Assembly: GCA_905221605.1 (NCBI GenBank)
Contig: CAJNDS010002466.1
Span: 124,001 to 188,000, forward strand
Direction of reading: 5' to 3'
DNA length: 64,000 nt
Origin: Symbiodinium natans
Lineage: Eukaryota; Sar; Dinophyceae; Suessiales; Symbiodiniaceae
The position numbers and the translations under genes were made by a program. Shown here piece by piece: positions 10,185 to 19,109 of this stretch (position 1 is its first letter; every line of letters begins with the position of its first letter). The notes under the pieces were generated by a model. It was not told the origin of the DNA. It saw only the letters and a list, made by a program, of their open reading frames with translations, and did not search any database.

Positions 10185-10560
10185 TCGAAGTAACGTTCAG
10201 GGTGTCGGGCTCGCAGTGTCTACAAGAGCCTTCCGGCTTGAGATTTCAAGTGAACGGAACAGCTGGCATCAACGGCAACACCCAAAACAAGCTGCTTTGG
10301 GAGATGTCGGTTATGTTGGATGCCGTTTCACCAGGCCCGGGAGTAACATGTAGGGAAAAAAAAGGTGCACTTTTTGGGTTTTTAAGGGGATTACAAGGGA
10401 ACCCCAACCCTACAACAAGGGCAAAAAGTGCCTACTCCCGGTCCTAGTTCAAGTCAAAAGAGTTGAGAAGGTGGACGAGGATGAGCCGCAGTCCGTTGAC
10501 GTTTTTGGGCTGAGGGCTTGGGTACGGCCCAGGAGTGTGTTAAGAAATTTTATTAATTAA
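10185..10560 (+). CDS. Candidate gene split by an element-derived GC-AG intron (hypothetical protein)
   Basis: Product not recognised. Exons 10185-10334 and 10448-10560 (TAA). The intron 10335-10447 (113 nt) is a family F4 foldback: TTTCACCAG|GCCCGG at the 5' side and GGTCCTAG|TTCAAG at the 3' side. Joined, the frame is continuous, with segments LRFQVNGTAGINGNTQNKLL, WEMSVMLDAVSP and, after the junction, VEKVDEDEPQSVDVFGLRAW. A TTCAC/TTCAA direct repeat flanks the element. An upstream open island (about 9796-9925, plus) may be an earlier exon, with the F2 composite as intron. The GC donor fits known dinoflagellate splicing. What is inferred: strand and splicing. The open protein-like frame on both sides is the support. 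Confidence 0.45.
10335..10447 (+). mobile_element. Introner candidate, family F4
   Basis: Inverted ends CAGGCCCGGGAGTA and TACTCCCGGTCCTAG, core AAAGGTGCACTTTTTGGG. Flanked by TTCAC/TTCAA. Acts as the proposed intron of the gene at 10185-10560. Confidence 0.6.
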
Positions 10561-10689
10561 GAAATCTGGACCTGGACCGGCCACACATTTTAAAATCCAG
10601 GGCCTCGCGGGCTCGCCCAAAAAAATTCCGCCGAGGAAGTATTAAGTAACGTTCTCTGTCATATTTACCAAGAACCCAAGAAACTGCAA

Positions 10690-10780
10690 GCCTCAAACCC
10701 TCTAATCCCAGGGCTCAGGGCTCAGGGCTCAGGGCTCAGGGCTCAGGGCTCAGGGCGCAGGGGCTTAGGGCTTAGGGCGG
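10690..10780 (+). repeat. CAGGGCT (GCTCAGGG) variant array
   Basis: Homogeneous GGGCTCA 7-mers, a telomere-repeat variant. The same variant recurs at 10888-10970, 11235-11280 and 11575-11630 within the element cluster. Confidence 0.85.
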
Positions 10781-10785
10781 AAGAG

Positions 10786-12462
10786 GCCCGGCACAAAAAG
10801 TCACCTTTTTTGAGGTGTTTCAGGCCGGAAAGGCCCAAATAAGGTGACTTTTTGTGCCGGGCTCTGCCGGGCTCTTGCGGGGAAGCCTTTAAGGGCTCAG
10901 GGCTCAGGGCTCAAGGCTCAGGGCTCAGGGCTCAGCGCTCAGGGCTCAGGGCTCAGGGCTCAGGGCTCAAAAAGAGCTTTTTTCTTTGGCCAATGTTGGT
11001 TGAAATGTTTCATGTATTCAAGGGCCACATGGTGTAGTGGTATCACATGCGCTTCGCATGCGGAAGGCCCTGGGTTCAATCCCCAGTGTGTCCATTTCTC
11101 AGACAGACAAAAGCTTAGGGCGGAAGGCATAAAAAGTCACCTTTTTTGAGGTGTTTCAGGCCGGAAAGGCCCAAAAAAGGTGTGACTTTTGTGCCGGGCT
11201 CTGCCGGGCTCTTGCGGGGAAGCCTTTTTAAGGGCTCAGGGCTCAGGGGGCTCAGGGCTTAGGGCTCAGGGCTCAGGGCTTAGGGCTTAGGGCGGCAGAG
11301 GCCCCGGCACAAAAAGTCACCTTTTTTGAGGTGTTTCAGGCCGGAAAGGCCCAAATAAGGTGACTTTTTGTGCCGGGCCTCTTCCCCGCGTTAAGGGTTT
11401 CGGGTTTAGGGTTTAGGGCTTAGAGCTTAGAGCACCTCTTCGCGTGCCGGCACGGCGGGCGGAAGAGGCCCGGCACAAAAAGTCACCTTTTTTGAGGTGT
11501 TTCAGGCCGGAAAGGCCCAAATAAGGTGACTTTTTGTGCCGGACTCTGCCGGGCTCTTGCGGGGAAGCCTTTAAGGGCTCAGGGCTCAGGGCTCAGGGCT
11601 CAGGGCTCAGGGCTCAAGGCTCAGGGCTGAGGGCTTCGGGCTTAGGGCTTAGGGCGGAAGAGGCCCGGCACAAAAAGTCACCTTTTTTGAGGTGTTTCAG
11701 GCCGGAAAGGCCCAAATAAGGTGACTTTTTGTGCCGGGCCTCTTCCCCGCGTTTAGGGTTTCGGGTTTAGGGTTTAGGGTTTAGGGTTTGGGGTTTAGGG
11801 CTTAGAGCTTAGAGCACCTCTTCGCGTGCCGGCACGGCGGGCGGAAGAGGCCCGGCACAAAAAGTCACCTTTTTTGAGGTGTTTCAGGCCGGAAAGGCCC
11901 AAATAAGGTGACTTTTTGTGCCGGGCCTCTTCCCCGCGTTAAGGGTTTCGGGTTTAGGGTTTCGGGTTTAGGGTTTAGGGCTTAGAGCTTAGAGCACCTC
12001 TTCGCGTGCCGGCACGGCGGGCGGAAGAGGCCCGGCACAAAAAGTCACCTTTTTTGAGGTGTTTCAGGCCGGAAAGGCCCAAATAAGGTGACTTGTTGTG
12101 CCGGGCTCTGCCGGGCTCTTGCGGGGAAGCCTTTAAGGGCTCAGGGCTCGGGGCTCAAGGCTCAGGGCTGAGGGCTTCGGGCTTAGGGCTTAGGGCGGAA
12201 GAGGCCCGGCACAAAAAGTCACCTTTTTTGAGGTGTTTCAGGCCGGAAAGGCCCCAATAAGGTGACTTTTTGTGCCGGGCCTCTTCCCCGTGTTTAGGGT
12301 TTCGGGTTTAGGGTTTAGGGTTTAGGGTTTAGGGCTTAGAGCTTAGAGCACCTCTTCGCGCCGGCACGGCGGGCGGAAGAGGCCCGGCACAAAAAGTCAC
12401 CTTTTTTGAGGTGTTTCAGGCCGGAAAGGCCCAAATAAGGTGACTTTTTGTGCCGGGCCTCT
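10786..12462. mobile_element. Cluster of nine 77-bp foldback elements (family F11) in a ~180-bp repeating unit
   Basis: Copies start near 10788, 11124, 11304, 11472, 11668, 11856, 12036, 12207 and 12387. Each has arms GGCACAAAAAGTCACCTT and AAGGTGACTTTTTGTGCC and a nested inner palindrome GGCCGGAAAGGCC. Copies are 95-100% alike. Linkers contain TTTAGGG/TTTCGGG or CAGGGCT arrays and a conserved CACCTCTTCGCGTGCCGGCA segment, so whole units have been duplicated. Not seen elsewhere in the window. Confidence 0.85.
11023..11094 (+). tRNA. tRNA-Ala(CGC)-like gene
   Basis: A 72-nt cloverleaf can be drawn: acceptor GGCCACA/TGTGTCC (one C-U mismatch at the third pair), D arm with A-box TGGTGTAGTGG, anticodon loop TTCGCAT with CGC, T arm CTGGG TTCAATC CCCAG with B-box GGTTCAATCCC, discriminator A. 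CGC reads Ala GCG, but the G3-U70 pair that marks tRNA-Ala is absent and the anticodon stem has a G-G mismatch, so it may be a pseudogene or the head of a tRNA-derived SINE. It lies between the first two F11 copies. Confidence 0.6.
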
Positions 12463-12616
12463 TCCCCGCGTTTAGGGTTTAGGGTTTAGGGTTTAGGGTG
12501 TAGGGTTTAGGGTTTAGGGTTTAGGGTTTAGAGCTTAGAGCACACCGAACAGCTCTACACTGGTGAGTTACATGTTCCCCAACTCTGTCCCTATACTCAC
12601 CTCTAATCAACCCTCG

Positions 12617-12723
12617 AATAAGAAATATATTTCAGGGTCTGGTTCAAACCTAACTTTCTTATTTCCATTTGGGGTTTTAAGAAATTTCGAAACCCTGGCT
12701 GAAAAAGGCAGATTTCTTATTAG
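12617..12723. mobile_element. Foldback element with AATAAGAAAT ends
   Basis: AATAAGAAATATATTTCAGG faces CTGAAAAAGGCAGATTTCTT with ATT at the end. Single copy in this window. It lies inside an open plus frame (12563-12766). Confidence 0.55.
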
Positions 12724-12762
12724 AAGCCTCAGCCGTACCCTGAAGCTTATGAACCATGAAGC

Positions 12763-12885
12763 ATGAAACCCTCTATTGTGCACTTGGCCTTAACTTTTCT
12801 CATTGCCGCCCATCGAAATAAGATTTTTTTATATTACTTAACTCGCGTCGTCCCACCCGGAACTAAACCATTTGATGGGCTGTAA
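12763..12885 (+). CDS. Short ORF with signal-peptide-like N-terminus
   Basis: ATG at 12763 to TAA at 12885, 40 aa: a Lys then a hydrophobic run (IVHLALTFLIAA), then a basic/aromatic stretch. Could be a first exon whose donor is not identified, or chance. The neighbouring AT-rich sequence lacks telomere repeats. Confidence 0.28.
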   Translation: MKPSIVHLALTFLIAAHRNKIFLYYLTRVVPPGTKPFDGL

Positions 12886-13069
12886 CCTCAAACCCTAAAC
12901 CCTCTGTAGTGGAGTCATCTTGGGCATTGAAGATTGGGCCTCAGGGACTACTCTTGGGAGATTCTCTGGTGTATTTGGGGATCTTTGGGGCTTCCTGAAC
13001 TCAACCCCACATGACCCTACACCGCAAACCCTAAACCCTAAACCCTAAACCGCAAACGCTAAACCACAG

Positions 13070-13117
13070 GAGTCTCAGGAGGCACGGCCGAGTCAGAGAA
13101 CGCAAGCCAGCCATAAG
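13070..13117 (+). CDS. Candidate 48-nt internal exon between two telomere arrays
   Basis: CTAAACCACAG precedes it and AAG|GTTTAGGG follows. 16 codons in phase 0 (ESQEARPSQRTQASHK), so skipping would not shift the frame. Left intron would be the CCCTAAA array 13025-13069, right intron the TTTAGGG array from 13118. Confidence 0.33.
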
Positions 13118-13368
13118 GTTTAGGGTTTAGGGTTTAGGGTTTAGGGTTTAGGGTTTAGGGTTTATGGTGTAGTGTTTAGGGTTTGTTCAAAGCCCCGGAA
13201 CCGAATTATTAACCTCAAACAACAAAAAACCGCCCAAAAGCGGAAACCCCCACAGCAGCCATGTTCCCAAACCCATGCTTCAGTCGAGGCAAACCTATCC
13301 CTAAACCCTGAACCCTAAACCCTAAACCCTAAACCCTAAACCCTAAGCCCTAAGCCCTGAACCCTAAC

Positions 13369-13631
13369 CTGTCTGGACAGCTCTTCACCTAATCTACTGT
13401 TTGCTTAAGCAAGCTCCAAAAAAAACACAAGTATGCTTCCTTAGAAGGGTAGTCTAGGGCTGACTATCTTATGTCTATTTGGGGCTCTTAAGCAACTAGT
13501 ACGAGTAGTAATGTCTGAACCCGAAACCGTTCTAAAACCCAAGTCGTGTGCGCTGGCGTCCTCTCCAGCAAGATAAACACGGGCAACTTTTCCGCAACCA
13601 GGGCTGCGGAAGATACGTATCATCCCGCAGG
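13369..13631 (-). CDS. Candidate gene split by a family F3 element (hypothetical protein)
   Basis: Exon 13631-13503 follows GCTTTTTTTGAG and contains GMIRIFRSPGCGKVARVYLA then GEDASAHDLGFRTVSGSDIT. Intron 13502-13389 (114 nt) starts GTACTAGTTGCTTAAG, carries the F3 inverted ends and ends AACAGTAGATTAG. Exon 13388-13369 continues in frame as REELSRQ and ends CAG|GTTAGGG at a telomere array. Product not recognised. Frame continuity and two-sided splice signals are the support. Confidence 0.42.
13389..13502 (-). mobile_element. Introner candidate, family F3
   Basis: Ends TACTAGTTGCTTAAG and CTTAAGCAAACAGTA. Lies as an intron in the gene model 13369-13631. Confidence 0.6.
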
Positions 13632-13664
13632 CTCAAAAAAAGCATTTAGGGTTTAGGGTTTAGG

Positions 13665-13740
13665 GTTTAGGGCTACTCTTCAGGGTTTAGGGTTTAGGGT
13701 TTAGGGTTTAGGGTTTAGGGTTTAGGGTTTAGGGTTTACT
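13665..13740 (+). repeat. Interstitial telomere array (TTTAGGG)
   Basis: About 10 repeats in two blocks split by GCTACTCTTCAG. Confidence 0.9.
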
Positions 13741-13885
13741 CATTTTGACGACCGCGGGCTCGAAGATTCGTCTTAAGAGCCATGTGCTCTGCACGTGCTC
13801 TCGAGGTGCTCTACGGGTAGAATAAAGCTTGGCATAGACTCCGTTGCCGTCATTCGGGAATGTAGGGTTTAGGGTTTATAGGGTG

Positions 13886-14295
13886 TCAACTGAGTTCTGG
13901 GGGTATGACGTTGTAGGTAGGCTTAGCAGATTGTCCGGCAACGAAACTTGGCGCATTACTACTAATTGCTTAAGAACCCCGAAAAAACAATAATATTCCT
14001 CCTCATTCAGGGTAATCAGGGTAATCCAGGGACTATTGCTTTTTCTTTTGGGGTTCTGAAAGCGAGTAGTTGATTAGGGTCGGCCACTTGTGAGTGCCGC
14101 ACTTCCTCAAGCGGGCCTTACACGCACCAGAGGAGTGCACAATCTCCACTGGCTCAAACACAACTTGATGTGGGCGAGTCGTGAGTGCTCACCGGTGGTG
14201 TGGTCCTCTGTGGGATACAAGCAGATCGGGTGTTGAGGGTGGAAACAGTGCAGCACGTCGTAGTTGCGTGATGTGGAGGAGGTAGGCGTGCCCAA
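13886..14295 (-). CDS. Candidate gene split by a family F3 element (hypothetical protein)
   Basis: Terminal exons 14145 (or earlier)-14064 and 13958-13886 (TGA). The F3 element 13959-14063 lies between: donor TACTC|GCTTTCAG (GC type), acceptor CAATTAGTAG. The joined frame is open: VEIVHSSGACKARLRKCGTH, KWPTLINYS, then NAPSFVAGQSAKPTYNVIPP. Upstream, an open segment (14295-14193) ends ACCG|GTGAGC; a 44-nt intron to GTTTGAGCCAG would keep the frame. Product not recognised. A paralogous segment at about 14338-14720 lacks this F3 copy. Confidence 0.42.
13959..14063 (-). mobile_element. Introner candidate, family F3
   Basis: Ends TACTCGCTTTCAGAACCCC and GGGGTTCTTAAGCAATTAGT on the minus strand. 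105 nt. Proposed intron of the gene at 13886-14295. Confidence 0.6.
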
Positions 14296-14337
14296 GTATA
14301 CAAGTCAAATACACTGCCCTACACACCCAGGCTGCAA

Positions 14338-14744
14338 ACGAGCGCTTGCTCGAAGATTCGTCAAGACGTGCTCTGCACTTGTCTGCCGTGCCCGTTATGG
14401 TGCTCCAAGGTGTGAAAAAAACCGGCCGCTGTCCGCTGTCCTCATTTGTGATTTCAGGGAACGGGATGGTTCAGGATATGTGCTTAGTTGCTGAGTTCAT
14501 AAGCCCCAAAATAGCAAAAAAGTGTGCACTTTTCAGTTCTACAGGGGATTATGTACTCATTCAGCTACTCAGGGCTTTAGGGTTCTGCGCTCCATTTCAC
14601 ATCCAGCGCCGCACTTCCTCCGCCGCTCTTACACACGTCAGAGGTATGCAGCTGCGTGGTGTGGTTCCCATCAATCAAACAGGAGGTGCAACAGAGACCA
14701 GAGAACGTCGGCAAATGAGCATTCAGGGTACCGAAGAAGCCTAG
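14338..14744. other. Diverged duplicate of the 13745-14150 segment, with a family F6 element
   Basis: Shared blocks: GCTCGAAGATTCGTC (13758 and 14347) followed by GTGCTCTGCAC, and GCCGCACTTCCTC (14096 and 14611) followed by a CTTACAC..CAGAGG match. The 14480-14575 insert is family F6 (GTTGCTGAGTTCATAAGCCC ... ATTCAGCTACTCAG). A 132-codon plus frame crosses everything, and the minus strand also has open islands, so the coding strand is unclear. Confidence 0.5.
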
Positions 14745-14869
14745 ACACTCATCCCCTCCCCCCCATTCTCAACCCCCCCGCCCCATCCCGAATATCAAAT
14801 ACCCCCCCGCCTAGAATATACTAGAACATAAACGCTGCTCGGAGTATTCAATATTCGGGGGTAGGGGGT

Positions 14870-14900
14870 TTAGGGTTTAGGGTTTAGGGTTTAGGGTCAA
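14870..14900 (+). repeat. Short telomere array beside a C/G-rich tract
   Basis: 14755-14815 is C-rich (CCCCCCC blocks), 14868-14898 is TTTAGGG x4. Confidence 0.8.
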
Positions 14901-14936
14901 TATTGAGGGGGGAGGGATTCAACCTCCTAAACGTCC

Positions 14937-14987
14937 ATGACTTTGGGAGGAGATGCCAACTCACAGAACCGCCGCAGCGTCACCTTG
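14937..14987 (+). CDS. Candidate first exon
   Basis: ATG (14937) follows an in-frame TAA; 17 codons (MTLGGDANSQNRRSVTL) end exactly at GTTTAGGG. Downstream open island at about 15180-15249 (LEGSKVEVFEGAECGATHP, then TAA) lies after an element-like 15060-15175 segment. Confidence 0.28.
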
Positions 14988-15539
14988 GTTTAGGGTGTAG
15001 GGTTCAGGGTTCAGGGTTCAGGGTTCAGGGTTTAGGGTTTAGGGCATCTGAAGGTGACAGGGTTTCAAGGGACTAAGACTCCTACCCCTAAGGTTGCACC
15101 CCTTATGGTTCCCCTCAACATACTCCTAACATGGCCCTTCTATTCCCTTAGGAATCTCTAACAAGGGTCCCCAAACCCCGAGGAGCAACTTAGAGGGGTC
15201 CAAGGTGGAGGTTTTTGAGGGTGCCGAGTGCGGAGCTACGCACCCCTAAGAGGGTTTAGGGCAGGGTTTAGGGTTTAGGGTTTAAGGTTGAGGGTTGAGG
15301 GTTTAGGGTTTAGTGCTGTGCTGTATATTTGCATATTATATGTGGTATATTCGGTGTACATAAATATATATACACACATACACATATACACATATTACAT
15401 AAATCTGTTTCCCCCAAAACAACTGCCCAAGCTGAACTTGAAACCTCGAAAGCCACCCTAAGCCCATTCTTTCACTCAGTTCCCTGGCAAGAACCCGAGC
15501 TAGGGGTGTGGGGCTTGGGGGATGAAGGGGCGGGCTTGC

Positions 15540-15600
15540 CCTAAACCCTAAACCCTAAACCCTAAACCCTAAACCCTAAACCCTAAACCCTAAACCCGAA
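15540..15600 (-). repeat. Interstitial telomere array (CCCTAAA)
   Basis: Nine nearly perfect repeats. Confidence 0.9.
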
Positions 15601-15631
15601 ACCCTGAAGCCTAAGAGCTTCTAACTCAAGC

Positions 15632-15917
15632 ATGAACCCTGGTGATGTGGAGTTGTGTTTGTTGTTCTTCTACCCCTCCACCCCCTGGCCTGCCCCCACC
15701 CCAACCCCCGAAACCCACGAACAGAGCCCGGTCCCAGGAACTTACTCGCCGATCTCATTTTTTCTAGTATCCCTAAACCCTAAACCCTAAACCCTAAACC
15801 CTGAATCCTCTTTCATGGCAGTCGAACAGCCCTAAGCCTTCAGCTCCCTTTGCCTGGGCCGATGGCCGTCTTCAGTGGTTTGTCCTCCAGGAGGCGGAGA
15901 ATGTCCTCCTGTCTTAG
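15632..15917 (+). CDS. Candidate complete two-exon gene with a telomere-repeat intron (hypothetical protein)
   Basis: ATG 15632; exon 1 15632-15766 (45 codons); intron 15767-15821 (55 nt) begins GTATCC, is a CCCTAAA array, and ends TCTTTCATGGCAG; exon 2 15822-15917 ends TAG. Both exons are in phase 0 and the joined 76-residue frame is open. Exon 1 has a hydrophobic run (ELCLLFFY) then a Pro/Thr-rich stretch; exon 2 has APFAWADGRLQWFVLQEAEN. No family recognised. Start, stop, both splice sites and matching phase all coincide, which makes this the cleanest telomere-intron model, but it has no homology support and another continuation (TCCTCCT|GTCTTAG to the island at 15973) is possible. Confidence 0.42.
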
Positions 15918-16117
15918 GTGTTGTAGGGTTTAGGGTTTAGGGTTTGTAGGTTTTGTAGGGTTTAGGGTATAGGGTCAGTGCTCGAAACGCGAACGAGCCT
16001 GTATTTCCGAGCCCCCATGAACCCCCTTGCCCTAATATTTCAAGTCCACCCTACCCCCTGATGTTAAATACCCCTAAACCCTAAACCCTAAACCCTAAAC
16101 CCCACACTCTACCAGCC

Positions 16118-16215
16118 CAAGAGCCTGGCAATGGAAAGGACGCCCTTTTGGGCTTACAGGGGCTTACGAGGGAACCTGACCCCTAAAAAAAGGGAATAAG
16201 GGCCTACCCGTGGTC
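16118..16215. mobile_element. Foldback element, family F4
   Basis: CAGCCCAAGAGCC ... core GGACGCCCTTTTGGGC ... GGGCCTACCCGTGGTCCTAG. Confidence 0.6.
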
Positions 16216-16333
16216 CTAGTAGCCCTAAACCCTGAACCCTAAATGATCTAAGGGCCTACTCCTGGAGTAGTGGCCCACTCTGGGTCTTACGGTTTAGGGT
16301 TTAGGGTTTAGGGTTTAGGGTTTAGGGTATTAC

Positions 16334-16409
16334 CTGGATGGGCTGGAAGTCAGGTCGTAGGGCTGCAGGTTGAGCTTCAGATTGAGGCTAAGATTGAGGC
16401 TCGCACTCC
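16334..16409 (-). CDS. Candidate exon ending in CAG|GTAATACC donor
   Basis: The minus strand is open (SLNLSLNLKLNLQPYDLTSS) and ends TCCAG|GTAATAC directly at a telomere array. Acceptor-like AAATTTAAG upstream. Leu/Asn-rich and repetitive, so may be chance. Confidence 0.28.
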
Positions 16410-16572
16410 CTTAAATTTTATCAACCCTATAAACCCTGTAAACCCTATAAACCCTATAAACCCTATAAACCCTAGAAACCCTGTACATAACCCGAAACCC
16501 TACAAACCCTTGCAATTCTCTTTTGCTGTTCTACCCCGCACCCCACCCTATCCCTAAAACTTAACCCTGCAG

Positions 16573-16981
16573 CTGGAGCACCTCACAACCCATCATGGAC
16601 TAGAGCAACACAGAGTACAGAAAAGGAAACCCTAAACCCTAAACCCTAAACCCTAAACCCTAAACCCTAAACCCTAAACCCTAAACCCTAAACTCCAAAC
16701 TCCCTGTTCCTGGGCCTTAGGGTTTTGCAAAACCGGTGTCCCGCGTCTGGCTGCCGACGGCCAGTTGCGCAAAGTGGCGGGCATCGCGCCCCACCGACGA
16801 CGTCCTCAAATGCTCTGGACCAGCCAAGGCCCTAAGCAACGTCCCCCGACACGCAAGCTATGAAATCCCGCCCAAATGTGGCTTTGGGGCTGGCTTGTGG
16901 TTGAATGATTTGAGGGGGGTAGGGGGGTGGGGGGGGAAGGGACCCTCCCCCTATCATGATCTGTTCCCATTAATGACATAA
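16573..16981 (+). CDS. Candidate gene with telomere-repeat intron (hypothetical protein)
   Basis: Exon 16573-16614 (after AACCCTGCAG) encodes LEHLTTHHGLEQHR in phase 0. Intron 16615-16720 (106 nt) starts GTACAG, contains nine CCCTAAA repeats and ends in a pyrimidine-rich tract plus CCTTAG. Exon 16721-16981 gives 86 further open codons ending TAA, including VWLPTASCAKWRASRPTDDV and NVPRHASYEIPPKCGFGAGL. Good donor, polypyrimidine tract, acceptor and matching phase. A second frame of exon 2 is open for 48 codons. Product not recognised; an upstream start was not found. Confidence 0.42.
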
Positions 16982-17077
16982 TGATGAGGACATTGCATAT
17001 ACTACTGGCACATGGAACATGAGGAGGGGATCACATGAGGGGGGGGCAGCCTGCCCTAAAAATGCCCTAAACCTTAC

Positions 17078-17169
17078 ATCCTGAACCCAAGACTGTTGAG
17101 ACGAAGGAAGGACCCGCAGGCTCTGGTATCTTGGCACAGTTTCCAAGATCGAGGCTTCCTCATAACTCA
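17078..17169 (-). CDS. Candidate exon with GTAAGG donor
   Basis: Between CTCTAAGCCAG and GTAAGGTTTAGGG the minus strand is open: YEEASILETVPRYQSLRVLP then SSQQSWVQD. No family recognised. Confidence 0.35.
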
Positions 17170-17287
17170 CTGGCTTAGAGTTCTCCAGGCTTTGGGGTTA
17201 AGGGTCTTAAGGCCTTAAGGCGTTAAAGGGTTTAGGGTTTAGGCTTTGGGTTTGAGGGTACACAAGGGTTACCTTTGAGATTTAAAG

Positions 17288-17369
17288 GCCCAAGGGGGTC
17301 GTAGTGCCCGAGGCTGGTGAAGGTTGCTCAGCACCTAATAACCCAAAAGCCGCGGTGACCCGGCTTCGG
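17288..17369 (+). CDS. Candidate exon before a telomere array
   Basis: Acceptor-like GAGATTTAAAG, open segment GVVVPEAGEGCSAPNNPKAA, then CGG|GTTTAGGG. The next island (17438 on) starts at a TTTAG|GGC junction and carries ACT|GTAAGC. Confidence 0.3.
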
Positions 17370-17723
17370 GTTTAGGGTTTAGGGTTTAGGGTTTAGGATT
17401 TAGGATTTAGGGTTTAGGGTTTAAGGTTTAGGGCAAGCGCTCAGAGCAGGGGACTGCAACTGTAAGCTACAAGGTCTAGTGTTCAGGAGCAGGGACTCAC
17501 ATCGACGCTAAGTTGAAGAAAACAGTAGAACACCTTTGACCAACTGCAACGAGCACCCGGAACCCTAAAACCTTTGCGGATTCAGAGGGTTTAGGGTTTA
17601 GGGTTTAGGGTTTAGGGTTAGGGTTTAGGGGGTTTCGGGTCGAAGGTTAGATGTTGAATCTTTCCGTGGCGTAGGCCGACGGCCAGGTCGTTTGTCAATC
17701 AGTTGCTACAGGAGTCTGATCAC

Positions 17724-17815
17724 CCATATGGGGGTTTACGAAAGTAGGGGGACCCCTAAAATAGTAGGGTTCCCGTATAATAAGGACCCCAATAAGGTAC
17801 CCCGAATTTCGGCAA
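17724..17815. mobile_element. Foldback element, family F5 (diverged)
   Basis: CATATGGGGGTTTACGAA ... AATTTCGGCAACCGCCGTAT. Confidence 0.5.
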
Positions 17816-18028
17816 CCGCCGTATCATGTGCTGCACAAGCCTAAACCCTAAACCCTAAACCCTAAACCCTAAACCCTAAACCCTAAGCCTGTAACATGTT
17901 CACGAGCTAGGCCTCTACAGGTTCCTGGAGGCTTAGATACACAACGTCGTTAAGTCTTAACCCTTCGGCTTCGTAGGGTTTTTTCGGGTTTAGGGTTTAG
18001 GGTTTAGGGTTTAGGGTTTAGGGTTTAG

Positions 18029-18109
18029 GGCGAGCCATCTGCTGACAGCTGGCTGTCTCGGATTGGCGCCATGGGCCAAGAGCGCGCGCACCATCGGCAC
18101 GTTACCTAG
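18029..18109 (+). CDS. Candidate terminal exon after TTTAG|GG acceptor
   Basis: A TTTAGGG array (17990-18028) runs straight into 26 open codons (GEPSADSWLSRIGAMGQERA then HHRHVT) and TAG. No family recognised. Confidence 0.3.
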   Translation, partial: GEPSADSWLSRIGAMGQERAHHRHVT

Positions 18110-18261
18110 CAGATTCGGGGATTAGGGTTTAGGGTTTATACCCATCTTTTCCGAGACCCCTCCCCAAAACTCTAAACCCCAAACCCCTGAAATTCCTGGA
18201 CCCCATTTTTGTAAAACCCCGCTGCAAGGTTCATGGGTCGTTGTAGGTAGGGCTGCAGATC

Positions 18262-18390
18262 TAGACCCAAGAGTAACCTAGGAAAAACAGAAGGGTCCCC
18301 TTTTTGGTGTAAAGGAGCTTTTTTAAGGCAAACTAAACCCTACCTAATACAGGGGGGAAGCAGGACCTACTCTCGATGCTAGGGGGTTTG
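18262..18390. mobile_element. Foldback element, family F4
   Basis: TAGACCCAAGAGTAACCTAG ... GGACCTACTCTCGATGCTAG. Confidence 0.6.
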
Positions 18391-18541
18391 GGGTTTGGGC
18401 ACGATGGTTTATGAGGCTCAGGGCTTGGGAGGGGCTTAGGGTTTAGGTTTAGGGTAGTTGCAAGAGCTATGATTCCGAATTAAGGCGTGTGCACATCTAC
18501 GTATGCACCTAACTCAGCTGAAGGTATCCAGGACCCTAAAT

Positions 18542-19100
18542 TTAGCCATTGCTTGGCCCCCTAGTACAACGCGAAGCATAACTTGTTCTTAAAGCTCCCA
18601 AGGCTAGGCATGTGCTAATGTTGGTTTCGAAGATTCTATATGGGGGGTTTTCGAAAAGAAGGGACCCCTAATATAAACCCCCAGATAGTAGGATTCCCTT
18701 GTAATCAGCACCCCAAAAAGGGTCCCCCCTAGGTTCGGAAACCCCCCCATACGGCCAGGGGGCCTGGCTTTCTGTCTTGGCTGCCTCCAACTTCGCACGA
18801 AAAAGTCGCAGGCATTCAAGACCCCCTGGTGGGATTTCCATCTCCACATAATCGACGTCCCACTTGAAGCCCAATAAGGGGTCTTGAGCATTCAGAAGTC
18901 CTTCAGAGGCACCAAGCCAACTTCTTCTTCTTCTTCGGGTGCCCTAAACCCTAAACCCTAAACCCTAAACCCTAAACCCTAAACCCTAAACCCTAAACCC
19001 TAAACCCTAAACCCTAAACCCTCTCCCTGGGAGTGACCCAAGGAATTGATCCAAGGATTCTCATCCTGCTGGCAAGACGGGACCGAATCCCGAACCGAAG
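18542..19100 (-). CDS. Candidate three-exon gene: one telomere-array intron and one F5 element intron (hypothetical protein)
   Basis: Exons 19100-19020, 18943-18753, 18635-18542 (TAA). Intron 1 (19019-18944, 76 nt) is wholly TTTAGGG repeat on the sense strand, from AGG|GTTTAG to TTTAG|GGC. Intron 2 (18752-18636, 117 nt) is a family F5 foldback, from GCC|GTATGGGG to CCCATATAG|AATC. Phases agree (0, then 2) and the 121-codon frame is open. Exon 2 is the most protein-like: WDVDYVEMEIPPGGLECLRL then FRAKLEAAKTESQAPWP; it starts with a run of Arg codons from an AAG/CTT repeat. No family recognised. This is the best example where both intron types occur in one model. Confidence 0.45.
18636..18752 (-). 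mobile_element. Introner candidate, family F5
   Basis: GTATGGGGGGGTTTCCGAAC on the left, TTCGAAAACCCCCCATATAG on the right (minus strand). Supplies both GT and AG of the proposed intron. Confidence 0.6.
18944..19020 (-). repeat. Telomere array, proposed intron
   Basis: Eleven CCCTAAA repeats (plus-strand view) with almost no divergence. Confidence 0.9.
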
Positions 19101-19109
19101 CTGGGATGG

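Noticed and set aside
10786-12462. CRISPR array
   Set aside because: The repeats are 77-bp foldbacks with telomere-like linkers of unequal length, in a eukaryotic context with no cas genes.
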